Below are positions 33,755-40,909 of a DNA stretch of 40,909 nt, piece after piece (position 1 is the stretch's first letter; each line of letters opens with the position of its first letter). The notes below the pieces were generated by a model that was not told the DNA's origin, did not search any database, and worked only from the letters and a program-made list of their open reading frames with translations. A program made the translations under genes and the position numbers. The stretch comes from a bacterium (GTDB lineage Bacteria; Krumholzibacteriota; Krumholzibacteriia; JACNKJ01): the NCBI GenBank assembly GCA_024231955.1, contig JAAEPZ010000672.1:1-40909 (forward strand), read 5' to 3'.

Positions 33755-33781
33755 ACACCTCTTTATGTAATCAAGAGGTGT
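33755..33781. promoter_or_regulatory. 9-base inverted repeat upstream of the giant kinase
   Basis: The arms ACACCTCTT (33755-33763) and AAGAGGTGT (33773-33781) are perfect, with a nine-base AT-rich loop. It ends 51 bases before the ATG at 33833, a suitable place for an operator or leader hairpin. Nearby, CCTCCCGGGAGG (33811-33822) is a 12-base palindrome that contains the Shine-Dalgarno GGGAGG. Confidence 0.45.
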
Positions 33782-33832
33782 CGCCCGTTGTGAAGGTCTG
33801 TTCCAGGCAACCTCCCGGGAGGCGACCAGTTC

Positions 33833-36800
33833 ATGGGTGCGAGCATAAAACGGAATCAATCGCTCAAGATTATCAGTTGGGCTGTCATCGCCTTTACGAT
33901 AATCATCGCGATTGGAGGTCTGTTCACCTGGCGAGTAATGCAACAGGCCGATTGGGACCTGCGCAACAATCTTATGCAGCAGGCCCGATTGATCGCAGAG
34001 GCAATCAACACCGAGCGGATCAAGAACCTTTCCAGATCAGATGCAGACCTGGACTCACAGGATTACCTGCGGTTGAAAGTGCAGCTCAATCACACCAGGC
34101 TGATCAATGACGATTGCCGTTTCCTTTATCTCATGGGCTGCAAACCCGATGGCAGAATTTTCTTCTACGCAGATTCCGAATTGCCCGGCTCCGAAGATGA
34201 ATCACCGCTTGGGCAAATCTATGGGGAGATCTCCTCCGATTTCCTGTCTGTTTTCCAAACGCGATCCTCAACAATAGCCGGTCCCGTTACCGATCGTTGG
34301 GGAACATGGATCACGGCCCTGGTTCCCATTATCGATCAACAGTCTGGGGAACTGATCGCCGTCCTCGGAATGGACGTCGATGCCAGCGACTGGAGAAGAA
34401 GCGTCATGGCCAGAGCCATGCTGCCGGTCATCCTCATGTTGGTGCTGTTGACCACCATCGGTTTTGCCGTATATATGACCAGATCCGCAACGATCACCAC
34501 CGGCAAGCCGATCCATCATCGCTTGATGATCCCAATGTCCATGATAATACTCCTTCTCATCGGAGTCCTTGTCACCTCGATCGTCCTGACCCATCTAAGG
34601 CAATTGGATCATCTGGGAAGAGATGTGTTGATTGATGTCACGGAGGATCTGTCCCACAGGTTCAACGAGCAGACTCAGTCGCTGACCATGCTTCAAGAGC
34701 TCCTGAAAAGGGATCCCCATCTGGGCGACGCTTTGAGGGCCGGGGACAGGGAGCAGCTGTTGGCGACCTATTCACCGATATTCAATCTGTTACGGGACCA
34801 GTACCAGGTTACACATTTCTACCTCCACCAGGCGGATCTGACAAATCTCCTGCGCGTGCACAAGCCGGACGTTTCCGGTGACAAGATCGAACGGTTCACC
34901 GCATACACTGCTCAACGTACCGGACAAACCGCCTCAGGTATCGAACTCGGGCCCCTGGGGACCATCACACTGCGGGTTGTGCAACCGATATACACCGGTG
35001 AGGAGGTTGTCGGTTACCTGGAACTGGGCAAGGAGATCGAGGGCGTCCTCGCCGACATCCATCACAGGGATGATGTGGAGCTTGCGGTAGCCATCTATAA
35101 GAGATCCCTTGAGCAGACGGCCTGGGAGCAGGGGATGGCGATGCTGGGTCGAGAACCCAACTGGCATCAATTCAACAATGTCGTCCAGGTCTACTCATCC
35201 CTGTCAGTATTCCCGGCGGAATGCATCACCTTTATGGATGATACGTCCCAGGGCCACAATGTTCATGAAGTGGCTTTCGACAGTAAATACTGGGCAGTTA
35301 CGACATCCCCGCTTGCGGACGTAAAGGGTAATGAGGTGGGACACCTCGTAATCCTTAACGACATAACGGTCGAAAAGGCTGCGTTCACCAATTTGCTGTT
35401 CATTATTCTGGCCGCGAGCCTGGCGTTGCTGGCCAGTTTGATGAGCATCCTGCATATGCTCTTGAGACGTACGGATCGCAGTATTCATGCTCAACAGCTT
35501 CAGTTGCTTCAGAGTGAAGAGCGCCTCGACCTGGCTCTGACCGTGGCGAACGATGGCGTCTGGGATTGGCAGCTTGAAAGCGGCAGTATTCTTTTCGATT
35601 TCCGCTGGTACATGATGGCCGGCTACTCGCCTGATGAATTTCCGGCTACGTTCGACGAATGGGAAAAGCGGATTCACCCTGAAGATCAGTCCAAGGTTCA
35701 ATCAGCTCTCAGGAGATACCTGGATGGGGAGTGCAATGCATATGAAGTCGATTTCCGGTTCCTGCGCAAAGACTGCGGCTACATGTGGCTCAAGTCGAAG
35801 GGGAGATACGTAGCCTGGGATGATGAGGGCAAGCCCACCCGCTTCGTTGGTACTCATAGTGATATCACCAAACAGGTGATGTCCGAAATGGAGCTTGAGC
35901 AGAGCAGGGCAAATCTTAACTCTGTTTTCGAAAACACCGACCACCTGATCTGGTCCGTGGATCGTAACTACTGCCTGCTCACATCAAATTCTGTGTTCCA
36001 GATGGAGATGGTTGCCACTCTGGGACATGCCCCGGTGCCAGGCACGCAGATGTTGGATCCGGACGTAAGCCCCGCCAAAACGATCGAGATCTGGAAAAGG
36101 CTGTATGACAAGGCTCTGGCGAATACGGCTTTCACGACTGAGCTGCCGCCTGATGCCCGGGGTAGAGTACTGGAATCCTCCCTGAACCCGATTGCCGATG
36201 ATACGGGAAAGATCGTCGGTGTCAGCGTGTTCTGTATCGACATCACGAGCAGGATAGAATCCCAGAGGGATATTGCCGCCGCCCATCGGGAGATGACGAA
36301 TCTCCTCAATGCCTCCAGCCAGGTTGCGATTATCGCAACGGACCTTGAGGGGACCATCACCATTTTCAATACTGGAGCCGAGTACATGCTCGGTTACACG
36401 GCTGCGGAAATGATCGGTATGCAAACGCCTGTCCCCCTTCATCTGGATGAGGAGGTTGTCGCTCATGGCCGGACATTGAGTAAGGAGTTCGGTCGCCCCA
36501 TTATGGGGTTCGATATTCTATCGAGCAAAGCCATACGTGATGAGTATGAGGAGCGACAATGCACACTGGTCAGGAAGGACGGAACTCACCTCATCGTGAG
36601 TATGACCACAACCGCGATATACGATGAGGCCCAGAGGGCAACAGGGGTGCTCAGCATCGCACTTGATACCACCTCCCATGTCAAGGCACTCAAGGAGTTG
36701 AGCATCTCCCAGAACCGCTTCCGCGATATAGTCACAAGCATGGCGGACTGGACCTGGGAGGTCGATAGTGGAGGACGTTACAACGACTGCTCTGAAAGAG

Positions 36801-39247
36801 GGATTAATATCCTCGGTTATCAACCTGAGGAGATATTGGGCAAGACACCTTTCGACTTCATGGAGGTCGAAGAGGCTAAACGGGTGGGAGCGATCTTTCT
36901 CGAATATGTCAAAGATGCTCGGCCCTTCAAGGATCTGGAGAACTGGAATATCGCCAAAGACGGACGCCGTATCTGTCTGATAACGAGCGGCGTGCCTATC
37001 TTCGATGATGACGGCGCCTATTGCGGCTATAGGGGTGTCGATTCCGACATCACCGAACGCAAGCAGGTGGAATTGGAGCTGCAGCAGTCGGAGGCGTTCC
37101 AGCGCACCCTGATTGAAACACTGCCCGACTTCATCTTCATCCTCGACAAGAATGGGATCGTCAAAAAGGCAAACAGGATTCATCCCGATCATTCAGAGAG
37201 TGATGTCATCGGTCGAAAGGCTGTGGAGTTTGTCGCCCCCCACAACAAGGCGGAGTTCACGGATGCTTTCCGACGAGCCCTTGAGACAGATGAACAGCAA
37301 ACGGTGGAAACGGACGCCATACTTCCGGACGGATATCGCTCCTACCTCACTCGCCTCAACCCGGTCATGCTGGATGGCAAATCCATCTCGGTTGTGTTGA
37401 TCAACACCGACATCACCGATCGCATTCAATCCGCCAAGAATCTCGAAAATGCCAACGAGCTGCTCGAAAAGGCCATCCTCACCACCAAAGCCATGGCGAA
37501 GGAGGCCGAGAGCGCCAACCTGGCCAAAAGCGAGTTCCTGGCCAACATGAGTCACGAGATTCGGACACCAATGAACGGCGTAATCGGCATGACAGGCCTG
37601 CTCATGGAGACCGACCTCGACGATGAGCAACGTCGATATGCCGAGACGGTCAGAACCAGTGCCGACTCCCTGCTGGGCTTGATCAACGATATCCTGGACT
37701 TCTCCAAGGTCGAGGCCGGCAAACTTGATCTGGAGTCGCTGGACTTCGACCTGTATTCAGTGATGGATGAATTCGCCGAAATGATGGCCTACAAGGCCCA
37801 CGACAAGGATCTGGATTTTCTGTGTCAGATTGAACCGGGCATGCCTGTGTTCCTCCAGGGGGATCCCGGGCGCCTGCGGCAGATACTGGTGAACTTGACC
37901 GGAAACGCGGTCAAGTTCACCGAGTCCGGTGAAATCGTCGTGCGGGTCAATCTCGAATCCAAAACCGATGAAGATGTTTTGTTGCGCTTCACCATCAGCG
38001 ACACCGGCATCGGCATCCCGGCCGACAGAAGGGATTCCCTCTTCCAGCAGTTCACCCAGGTTGATGCCTCGACGACACGCAAGTACGGGGGCACAGGGCT
38101 GGGTTTGGCAATCTCCAAGAATCTGTCAGAGGCGATGGGTGGAGACATCGGCGTGGATGGCAACAATGATCAGGGCTCCGACTTTTGGTTTACAGCCCGC
38201 TTCCCATTGCAGCCCGGACGCCCCCTCACCCATGAGAACCCGGCGAGTGTCCGCGATGAGCGGATCCTTGTCGTAGCCCACAATAGATCCCTCCGCGAGT
38301 ATCTACTGCAGCAACTCAAGGCCTGGGGTGCTCAAACGGAGGCCGCAACGGATGGCGAGACCGGACTGCGGATAATGCAGGAGGCAGCCATGACCGACGC
38401 CCCCTATCGGGTTGTGATCATGGATCTGCAAATGCCGGGCATGAGCGGTACGGCACTGGCCATGGCCATCAGGGCGGACAGAAGGTTTGATGGAGCCCGC
38501 CTGGTGCTGATGCCCCCTCCGGGCTATACCATTGAATCCGAGGTGTTGAGTGATAACGGGGTCAACGGCAATCTGTCCAAGCCCATCCGTTGTCTCGAAT
38601 TGGCCGATTGTCTAACCGCTGTTCTGGCCGGGGAAACAAGTCATGCTGCCTCGAGTTCGACGAATCACCAAACACTCAAGGCCATTGAGCGTGACAATGT
38701 CCGCATCCTGCTGGCGGAGGACAACAGGATCAATCAGAAAGTCGTGCAGGGCATTTTGAAGAAACTGGGGTTGACTGCCGACGCAGTAGCCAATGGTGCG
38801 GAGACGGTGAAGGCGCTGAGGGCCATCCCCTACGATCTGATTCTGATGGATGTCATGATGCCTGAGATGGACGGTATGGAGGCCACCAGGTTGATTCGTG
38901 ATCCGCGGAATGCGTTCCCAAATCCAGATATCCCGATCATCGCCCTGACCGCCAATGCCATGCAGGGCGACAGGGAGAGGTGCCTTGAAGCGGGCATGGA
39001 CGATTACCTGGCCAAGCCGATCGTCATGTTGGAGCTGGCGGCGATGCTCGAGAAGAGGCTCCCGGAACAGGGCGCCGCCGGCGAACAGGCGTCTGACGTC
39101 ACTGAGGACATCGTGCCCCACCGCGACGGTGGCGTGCCCCACCGCGACGGTGGCGTGCCCCACCGCGACGGTGGCGTGCCCCACCGCGACGGTGGCGTCG
39201 TCAAGGACAGCAGAGAGAGGGAAACTATCGAGATCGCTGACAACTGA
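33833..39247 (+). CDS. Giant membrane multi-PAS hybrid histidine kinase with two receivers
   Basis: The 1804-residue protein is bounded by ATG 33833 and TGA 39247. Membrane segments lie at about 12-33, 195-215, 229-252 and 519-543, enclosing two external sensor regions (34-194 and 253-518, probably Cache-like). Five PAS domains follow at about 558-690, 690-810, 820-950, 958-1078 and 1085-1200. HisKA has H1241 ([12 protein letters not shown]); the ATPase has NAVKF, DTGIGIP and GGTGLGL. Receiver 1 has D1531 (VIMDLQMPG) and receiver 2 has D1673 ([10 protein letters not shown]) with LAKPI. The C-terminal 45 residues contain four copies of VPHRDGG. SD GGGAGG sits within a palindrome. No HPt domain or downstream regulator is present. 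The two receivers suggest a phosphorelay; the ligand is unknown. Confidence 0.93.
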   Translation: MGASIKRNQSLKIISWAVIAFTIIIAIGGLFTWRVMQQADWDLRNNLMQQARLIAEAINTERIKNLSRSDADLDSQDYLRLKVQLNHTRLINDDCRFLYLMGCKPDGRIFFYADSELPGSEDESPLGQIYGEISSDFLSVFQTRSSTIAGPVTDRWGTWITALVPIIDQQSGELIAVLGMDVDASDWRRSVMARAMLPVILMLVLLTTIGFAVYMTRSATITTGKPIHHRLMIPMSMIILLLIGVLVTSIVLTHLRQLDHLGRDVLIDVTEDLSHRFNEQTQSLTMLQELLKRDPHLGDALRAGDREQLLATYSPIFNLLRDQYQVTHFYLHQADLTNLLRVHKPDVSGDKIERFTAYTAQRTGQTASGIELGPLGTITLRVVQPIYTGEEVVGYLELGKEIEGVLADIHHRDDVELAVAIYKRSLEQTAWEQGMAMLGREPNWHQFNNVVQVYSSLSVFPAECITFMDDTSQGHNVHEVAFDSKYWAVTTSPLADVKGNEVGHLVILNDITVEKAAFTNLLFIILAASLALLASLMSILHMLLRRTDRSIHAQQLQLLQSEERLDLALTVANDGVWDWQLESGSILFDFRWYMMAGYSPDEFPATFDEWEKRIHPEDQSKVQSALRRYLDGECNAYEVDFRFLRKDCGYMWLKSKGRYVAWDDEGKPTRFVGTHSDITKQVMSEMELEQSRANLNSVFENTDHLIWSVDRNYCLLTSNSVFQMEMVATLGHAPVPGTQMLDPDVSPAKTIEIWKRLYDKALANTAFTTELPPDARGRVLESSLNPIADDTGKIVGVSVFCIDITSRIESQRDIAAAHREMTNLLNASSQVAIIATDLEGTITIFNTGAEYMLGYTAAEMIGMQTPVPLHLDEEVVAHGRTLSKEFGRPIMGFDILSSKAIRDEYEERQCTLVRKDGTHLIVSMTTTAIYDEAQRATGVLSIALDTTSHVKALKELSISQNRFRDIVTSMADWTWEVDSGGRYNDCSERGINILGYQPEEILGKTPFDFMEVEEAKRVGAIFLEYVKDARPFKDLENWNIAKDGRRICLITSGVPIFDDDGAYCGYRGVDSDITERKQVELELQQSEAFQRTLIETLPDFIFILDKNGIVKKANRIHPDHSESDVIGRKAVEFVAPHNKAEFTDAFRRALETDEQQTVETDAILPDGYRSYLTRLNPVMLDGKSISVVLINTDITDRIQSAKNLENANELLEKAILTTKAMAKEAESANLAKSEFLANMSHEIRTPMNGVIGMTGLLMETDLDDEQRRYAETVRTSADSLLGLINDILDFSKVEAGKLDLESLDFDLYSVMDEFAEMMAYKAHDKDLDFLCQIEPGMPVFLQGDPGRLRQILVNLTGNAVKFTESGEIVVRVNLESKTDEDVLLRFTISDTGIGIPADRRDSLFQQFTQVDASTTRKYGGTGLGLAISKNLSEAMGGDIGVDGNNDQGSDFWFTARFPLQPGRPLTHENPASVRDERILVVAHNRSLREYLLQQLKAWGAQTEAATDGETGLRIMQEAAMTDAPYRVVIMDLQMPGMSGTALAMAIRADRRFDGARLVLMPPPGYTIESEVLSDNGVNGNLSKPIRCLELADCLTAVLAGETSHAASSSTNHQTLKAIERDNVRILLAEDNRINQKVVQGILKKLGLTADAVANGAETVKALRAIPYDLILMDVMMPEMDGMEATRLIRDPRNAFPNPDIPIIALTANAMQGDRERCLEAGMDDYLAKPIVMLELAAMLEKRLPEQGAAGEQASDVTEDIVPHRDGGVPHRDGGVPHRDGGVPHRDGGVVKDSRERETIEIADN
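39113..39196 (+). repeat. Four tandem 21-base repeats encoding VPHRDGG, each a hairpin
   Basis: Four identical in-frame 21-base units run from 39113 to 39196 inside the 3' end of the giant kinase gene. Each contains CCACCG-CGA-CGGTGG, a six-base stem with a three-base loop, so the DNA or mRNA can form four consecutive hairpins. The units encode four VPHRDGG heptads just after the second receiver. Identity between copies suggests recent slippage expansion. Confidence 0.95.
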
Positions 39248-39317
39248 GGTTTTGGCAGGCATCATATTTGTATCCGATACGACGACCGGTGAAGTCAAAG
39301 CCATGTTCCTGAAGTAA
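39244..39317 (+). pseudogene. Relic of a secretion-tag C-terminus behind the kinase
   Basis: In a frame different from the kinase, the last 22 codons before TAA 39317 read VLAGIIFVSDTTTGEVKAMFLK. They share the end pattern of the sorting domains in this window (V-x-x-G-V-Y-F, then KM-x-LLK). No upstream tag or start survives, because the frame runs into the kinase. It is probably a leftover from a former secreted-protein gene. Short length makes this uncertain. Confidence 0.4.
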
Positions 39318-39318
39318 G

Positions 39319-39570
39319 CCATCTCAGTTGAAGTTTCACTCTACTGCTCACCAGCGCGCACTGACTGCTGATACTGAGCCTCCGATGATGCGGATCGATC
39401 ATCTCTGTTCTCCGTCCCTGGCTCAACGTCCTAAGGATTTCTTTTTTGTTTTCCCGCTCCAAGGTCAACGGACCGATCTTGGCGTGCAGATCCTTGAACT
39501 CAGCTTCACCGGCGGCTTGGCTGCGGTCCGTTTTCCCGGAGAACAGATTTTGCAGCGGTTTGCATAGATT
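39319..39570 (-). pseudogene. IS3-family transposase remnant (OrfA end and OrfB start)
   Basis: On the minus strand, translation gives QNLFSGKTDRSQAAGEAE, then FKDLHAKIGPLTLERE, the typical coiled C-terminus of IS3-family OrfA, and a few codons later MIDPHHRRLSISSQCALVSS, the start of OrfB (normally MIDPDHPRLSI-x-x-QCELL). It breaks off at both ends and no inverted terminal repeat is seen. The fragment is dead DNA, adjoining the relic of the sorting tail. It reads away from the TylF-like gene. Confidence 0.8.
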
Positions 39571-39793
39571 TTTATCCTCCGTTCGGAGATTCGGATCACA
39601 TTAACACACTGCCCGATTTTCTGGGACCACCTCTATTGCGACCAAAGAAGTGTTTACGGAACCTGTGAATATCATAGATGACATAAAAGCTCTTGCGCAC
39701 TTCGCGGGTTCGGCAGTATATGGTGAATGGGCAGCTTGAATGACCAGTCCCTTCATTAATTCTTAACTGTCACGTCATGAATAGGAGACGTCT
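39571..39793. other. Upstream region of the TylF-like gene
   Basis: The 223 bases are AT-rich towards the gene. They include the ribosome binding site AGGAG seven bases before ATG 39794, and a weak TTGCGC / TATATG pair near 39692-39721. The left part may still be IS3 end DNA, since it contains GGTGGTCCCAGAAAATCGGG on the minus strand, but the element ends cannot be set. Confidence 0.4.
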
Positions 39794-40456
39794 ATGAGCG
39801 GGAAACTATTCGGTTTTGAGATCGACAAACAGTGGGATTATGAAAATGGTTTCTATCTAACAAGCCATCTATCAAGACTCCCCAAAATGCTCGCACACTA
39901 TGAACTATACAAGTCTATTGTTGACCTGCCTGGTCATGTCATTGAATGCGGTGTCTTCAAAGGGGCATCCTTCATCAGGTTTTGCACATTTCGGGAGATA
40001 CTGGAAAGCCCATATTCCAGAAAGATCATAGGATTTGACGCTTTCGGCAAATTCCCAATGCAGGATGATAGCAATGATCAAGCATTTGTTGAGAGATTTG
40101 AAGAATCTGCAGGAGATGGGATTTCTGTTGATGAATTAAAGACCGTGCTCTCCCACAAGGGTTTTCGGAATTATGAGCTTATTCAAGGTGATGTTTCAGA
40201 TACAATTCCAAGTTACGTTTCAAATCACCTTGAATTGAAGATAGCCCTGCTGCACATTGATGTTGATGTATACAAACCGACAGTTTCCATACTGAACCAC
40301 CTCTTTGATAGAGTTGTGACTGGTGGCCTTGTCGTGTTCGATGATTATGGAAGTGTTGCCGGAGAAACAAAGGCAATTGATGAATTCCTTTCAGGAAGAG
40401 ATGACATCATTGAGAAGCTACCAATTTCACACATGCCTGCGTTCATCCGCAAATAA
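39794..40456 (+). CDS. TylF/MycF-family O-methyltransferase
   Basis: The 220-residue protein belongs to the TylF (macrocin O-methyltransferase) family of SAM- and metal-dependent sugar O-methyltransferases, slightly shorter than the usual 250. Motifs: VIECGVFKGASFIRF (SAM loop, about 49-63), GFDAFGKFP (about 84-92), IDVDVYKP (about 154-161) and VVFDDYGSVAGETKAID (about 174-190), whose aspartates bind the metal. ATG 39794 has AGGAG seven bases upstream. Its sequence is visibly AT-richer than the surrounding genes and it is flanked by IS3 remnants, so it was likely acquired. In other genomes relatives methylate sugars in surface polysaccharides or macrolides; no such pathway is in this window, so the substrate is open. 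Confidence 0.85.
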   Translation: MSGKLFGFEIDKQWDYENGFYLTSHLSRLPKMLAHYELYKSIVDLPGHVIECGVFKGASFIRFCTFREILESPYSRKIIGFDAFGKFPMQDDSNDQAFVERFEESAGDGISVDELKTVLSHKGFRNYELIQGDVSDTIPSYVSNHLELKIALLHIDVDVYKPTVSILNHLFDRVVTGGLVVFDDYGSVAGETKAIDEFLSGRDDIIEKLPISHMPAFIRK

Positions 40457-40479
40457 AGCAGTTGCATGTTGTCTGACCA

Positions 40480-40772
40480 GACTGGTATTCCCTCGTCAGC
40501 GTCGGCGACTCGTACGACAATCCAATGGTCGAAACGGTATCGGCTTGTACAAGGCGGAGGTAATCGGCATGGATGTGCCGTGGCGGACCGTTGATCATGT
40601 CGAGTTCGAGACACCGAAATGAGTGAACTGGTTTAGCAACAGACGGCTGCTTGAGCAGATCGGATATCTTCCACCTGTATAGTACGAAGAGTAATACTAT
40701 CAGGAGCAGGAAGTGCATGCTATGGTGGCCGAGTTCAAATAACAATGTCTTCGGAGACCCGGGCGGTTGAGT
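40480..40772 (+). pseudogene. IS3-family transposase OrfB C-terminal remnant
   Basis: The plus strand encodes the OrfB end: SVGDSYDNPMVET, then after a frameshift near 40532 GLYKAEVIGMDVPWRTVDHV, EFETPK, stop, VNWFSNRRLLEQIGYLPP, and further stops near 40679, 40690 and 40740 in YEE/YYQEQEVHAMVAEFK. These match the highly conserved integrase end of IS3-family transposases (SVGDSYDNALAE, NGLYKAEVI, VNWFNNRRL). One frameshift and four stops make it inactive. It is oriented opposite to the remnant at 39319-39570. Confidence 0.85.
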
Positions 40773-40829
40773 GTGTATTCCTAACTGTGTAAGCAGCCAT
40801 GGTGTAGAATCTCCAACGAGGAGGATCCC

Positions 40830-40909
40830 ATGGCAAAGAAGAAACCTGACAAGTATGATGCAGTCCTCGACGCACTGAGCGAGGATACCACACCGGAAGA
40901 GATGCTCAA
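40830..40909 (+). CDS. Start of an unidentified gene, cut by the right edge (possible transposase)
   Basis: The last 80 bases open with ATG at 40830 behind a strong GAGGAGG ribosome binding site. They encode 26 residues (MAKKKPDKYDAVLDALSEDT and on). The helix-rich start with a TPEEML segment resembles the N-terminus of IS256-type (mutator) transposases, and TGTGTAAGCAG upstream could be the element's end, but so few residues do not allow a firm call. It directly follows the IS3 remnant. Confidence 0.45.
   Translation, partial: MAKKKPDKYDAVLDALSEDTTPEEML

Larger units (their letters stand above)
33457..33832. other. Intergenic region before the giant hybrid kinase, with several hairpins
   Basis: This 376-base gap has no gene. 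It holds a perfect 10-base stem-loop at 33460-33488 just after the VCBS stop (GCAGCTCGAT/ATCGAGCTGC), with no T-run; a weak CCCCCT/AGGGGG pair at 33541-33573 followed by ATTTATTT; and the 9-base inverted repeat and palindrome described separately before the kinase. The kinase promoter is not obvious. Confidence 0.5.

Noticed and set aside
39113..39196. CRISPR-like array
   Set aside because: The 21-base units are directly joined with no spacers, lie in frame inside the kinase gene and encode VPHRDGG.

Overview
The window suggests a moderately GC-rich, Gram-negative, uncultivated-type bacterium. The best guess is the FCB superphylum (Krumholzibacteriota/Eisenbacteria/Latescibacterota-like). The basis is that six predicted secreted proteins end in the same roughly 85-residue FlgD-Ig/type-IX-like C-terminal domain, with a PNPFNP motif and a terminal L(L/V)K, attached to VCBS/FG-GAP, UnbV, lamin-tail, CotH, C10 and C25-like modules. 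The phylum is an inference; no rRNA, tRNA or ribosomal protein gene is present to test it.

Layout. 1-4918 (minus): two tandem C10 (streptopain-family) peptidases with FG-GAP repeats; the first runs off the left edge. 5072-8926 (minus): a four-gene corrinoid methyl-transfer operon (non-pyrrolysine MttB-family methyltransferase, MetH-activation-domain protein, corrinoid protein, zinc homocysteine S-methyltransferase). Together these look like a split methionine synthase fed by a methylated amine instead of methyl-folate. 8981-11801 (minus): an overlapping pair of M16 peptidase genes, one with and one without the HxxEH zinc motif, ending in a hairpin terminator. 12222-13316 (minus): a SdiA-regulated/YjiK-like secreted propeller. 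13773-19346 (plus): a CotH/lamin-tail protein and a C25-like protein. 19359-22100 (minus): a soluble hybrid histidine kinase. 22437-23114 (minus): an RraA-family protein. 23210-28994 (minus): a run of S41 protease, LolA-like protein, YtrA-type GntR regulator and two ABC ATPase/permease pairs, headed by a promoter overlapped by a GTGTAT-N9-ATACAC inverted repeat. 29372-33456 (plus): an Ntn-hydrolase with dockerin-like region and a VCBS protein. 33833-39247 (plus): a giant membrane hybrid kinase ending in a four-fold 21-bp hairpin repeat. 39244-40909: a scarred accessory region with a relic of a secretion-tag tail, two divergent IS3-family transposase remnants flanking an AT-rich TylF-like methyltransferase gene, and the start of a further, possibly transposase, gene.

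How it fits together. The tagged proteins (two C10 peptidases, SdiA-like, CotH, C25-like, Ntn-hydrolase, VCBS) form an exported set, but no secretion machinery is encoded here. The S41/LolA-like/GntR/ABC run looks like an envelope-stress module. The corrinoid operon is the clearest metabolic unit: MttB demethylates an unknown amine, the corrinoid protein carries the methyl group, the activation protein repairs oxidised cobalt with SAM, and the homocysteine methyltransferase makes methionine. Promoters that can be seen share an extended -10 or GGTATAATTC pattern. No CRISPR array, RNA gene or intact mobile element was found.
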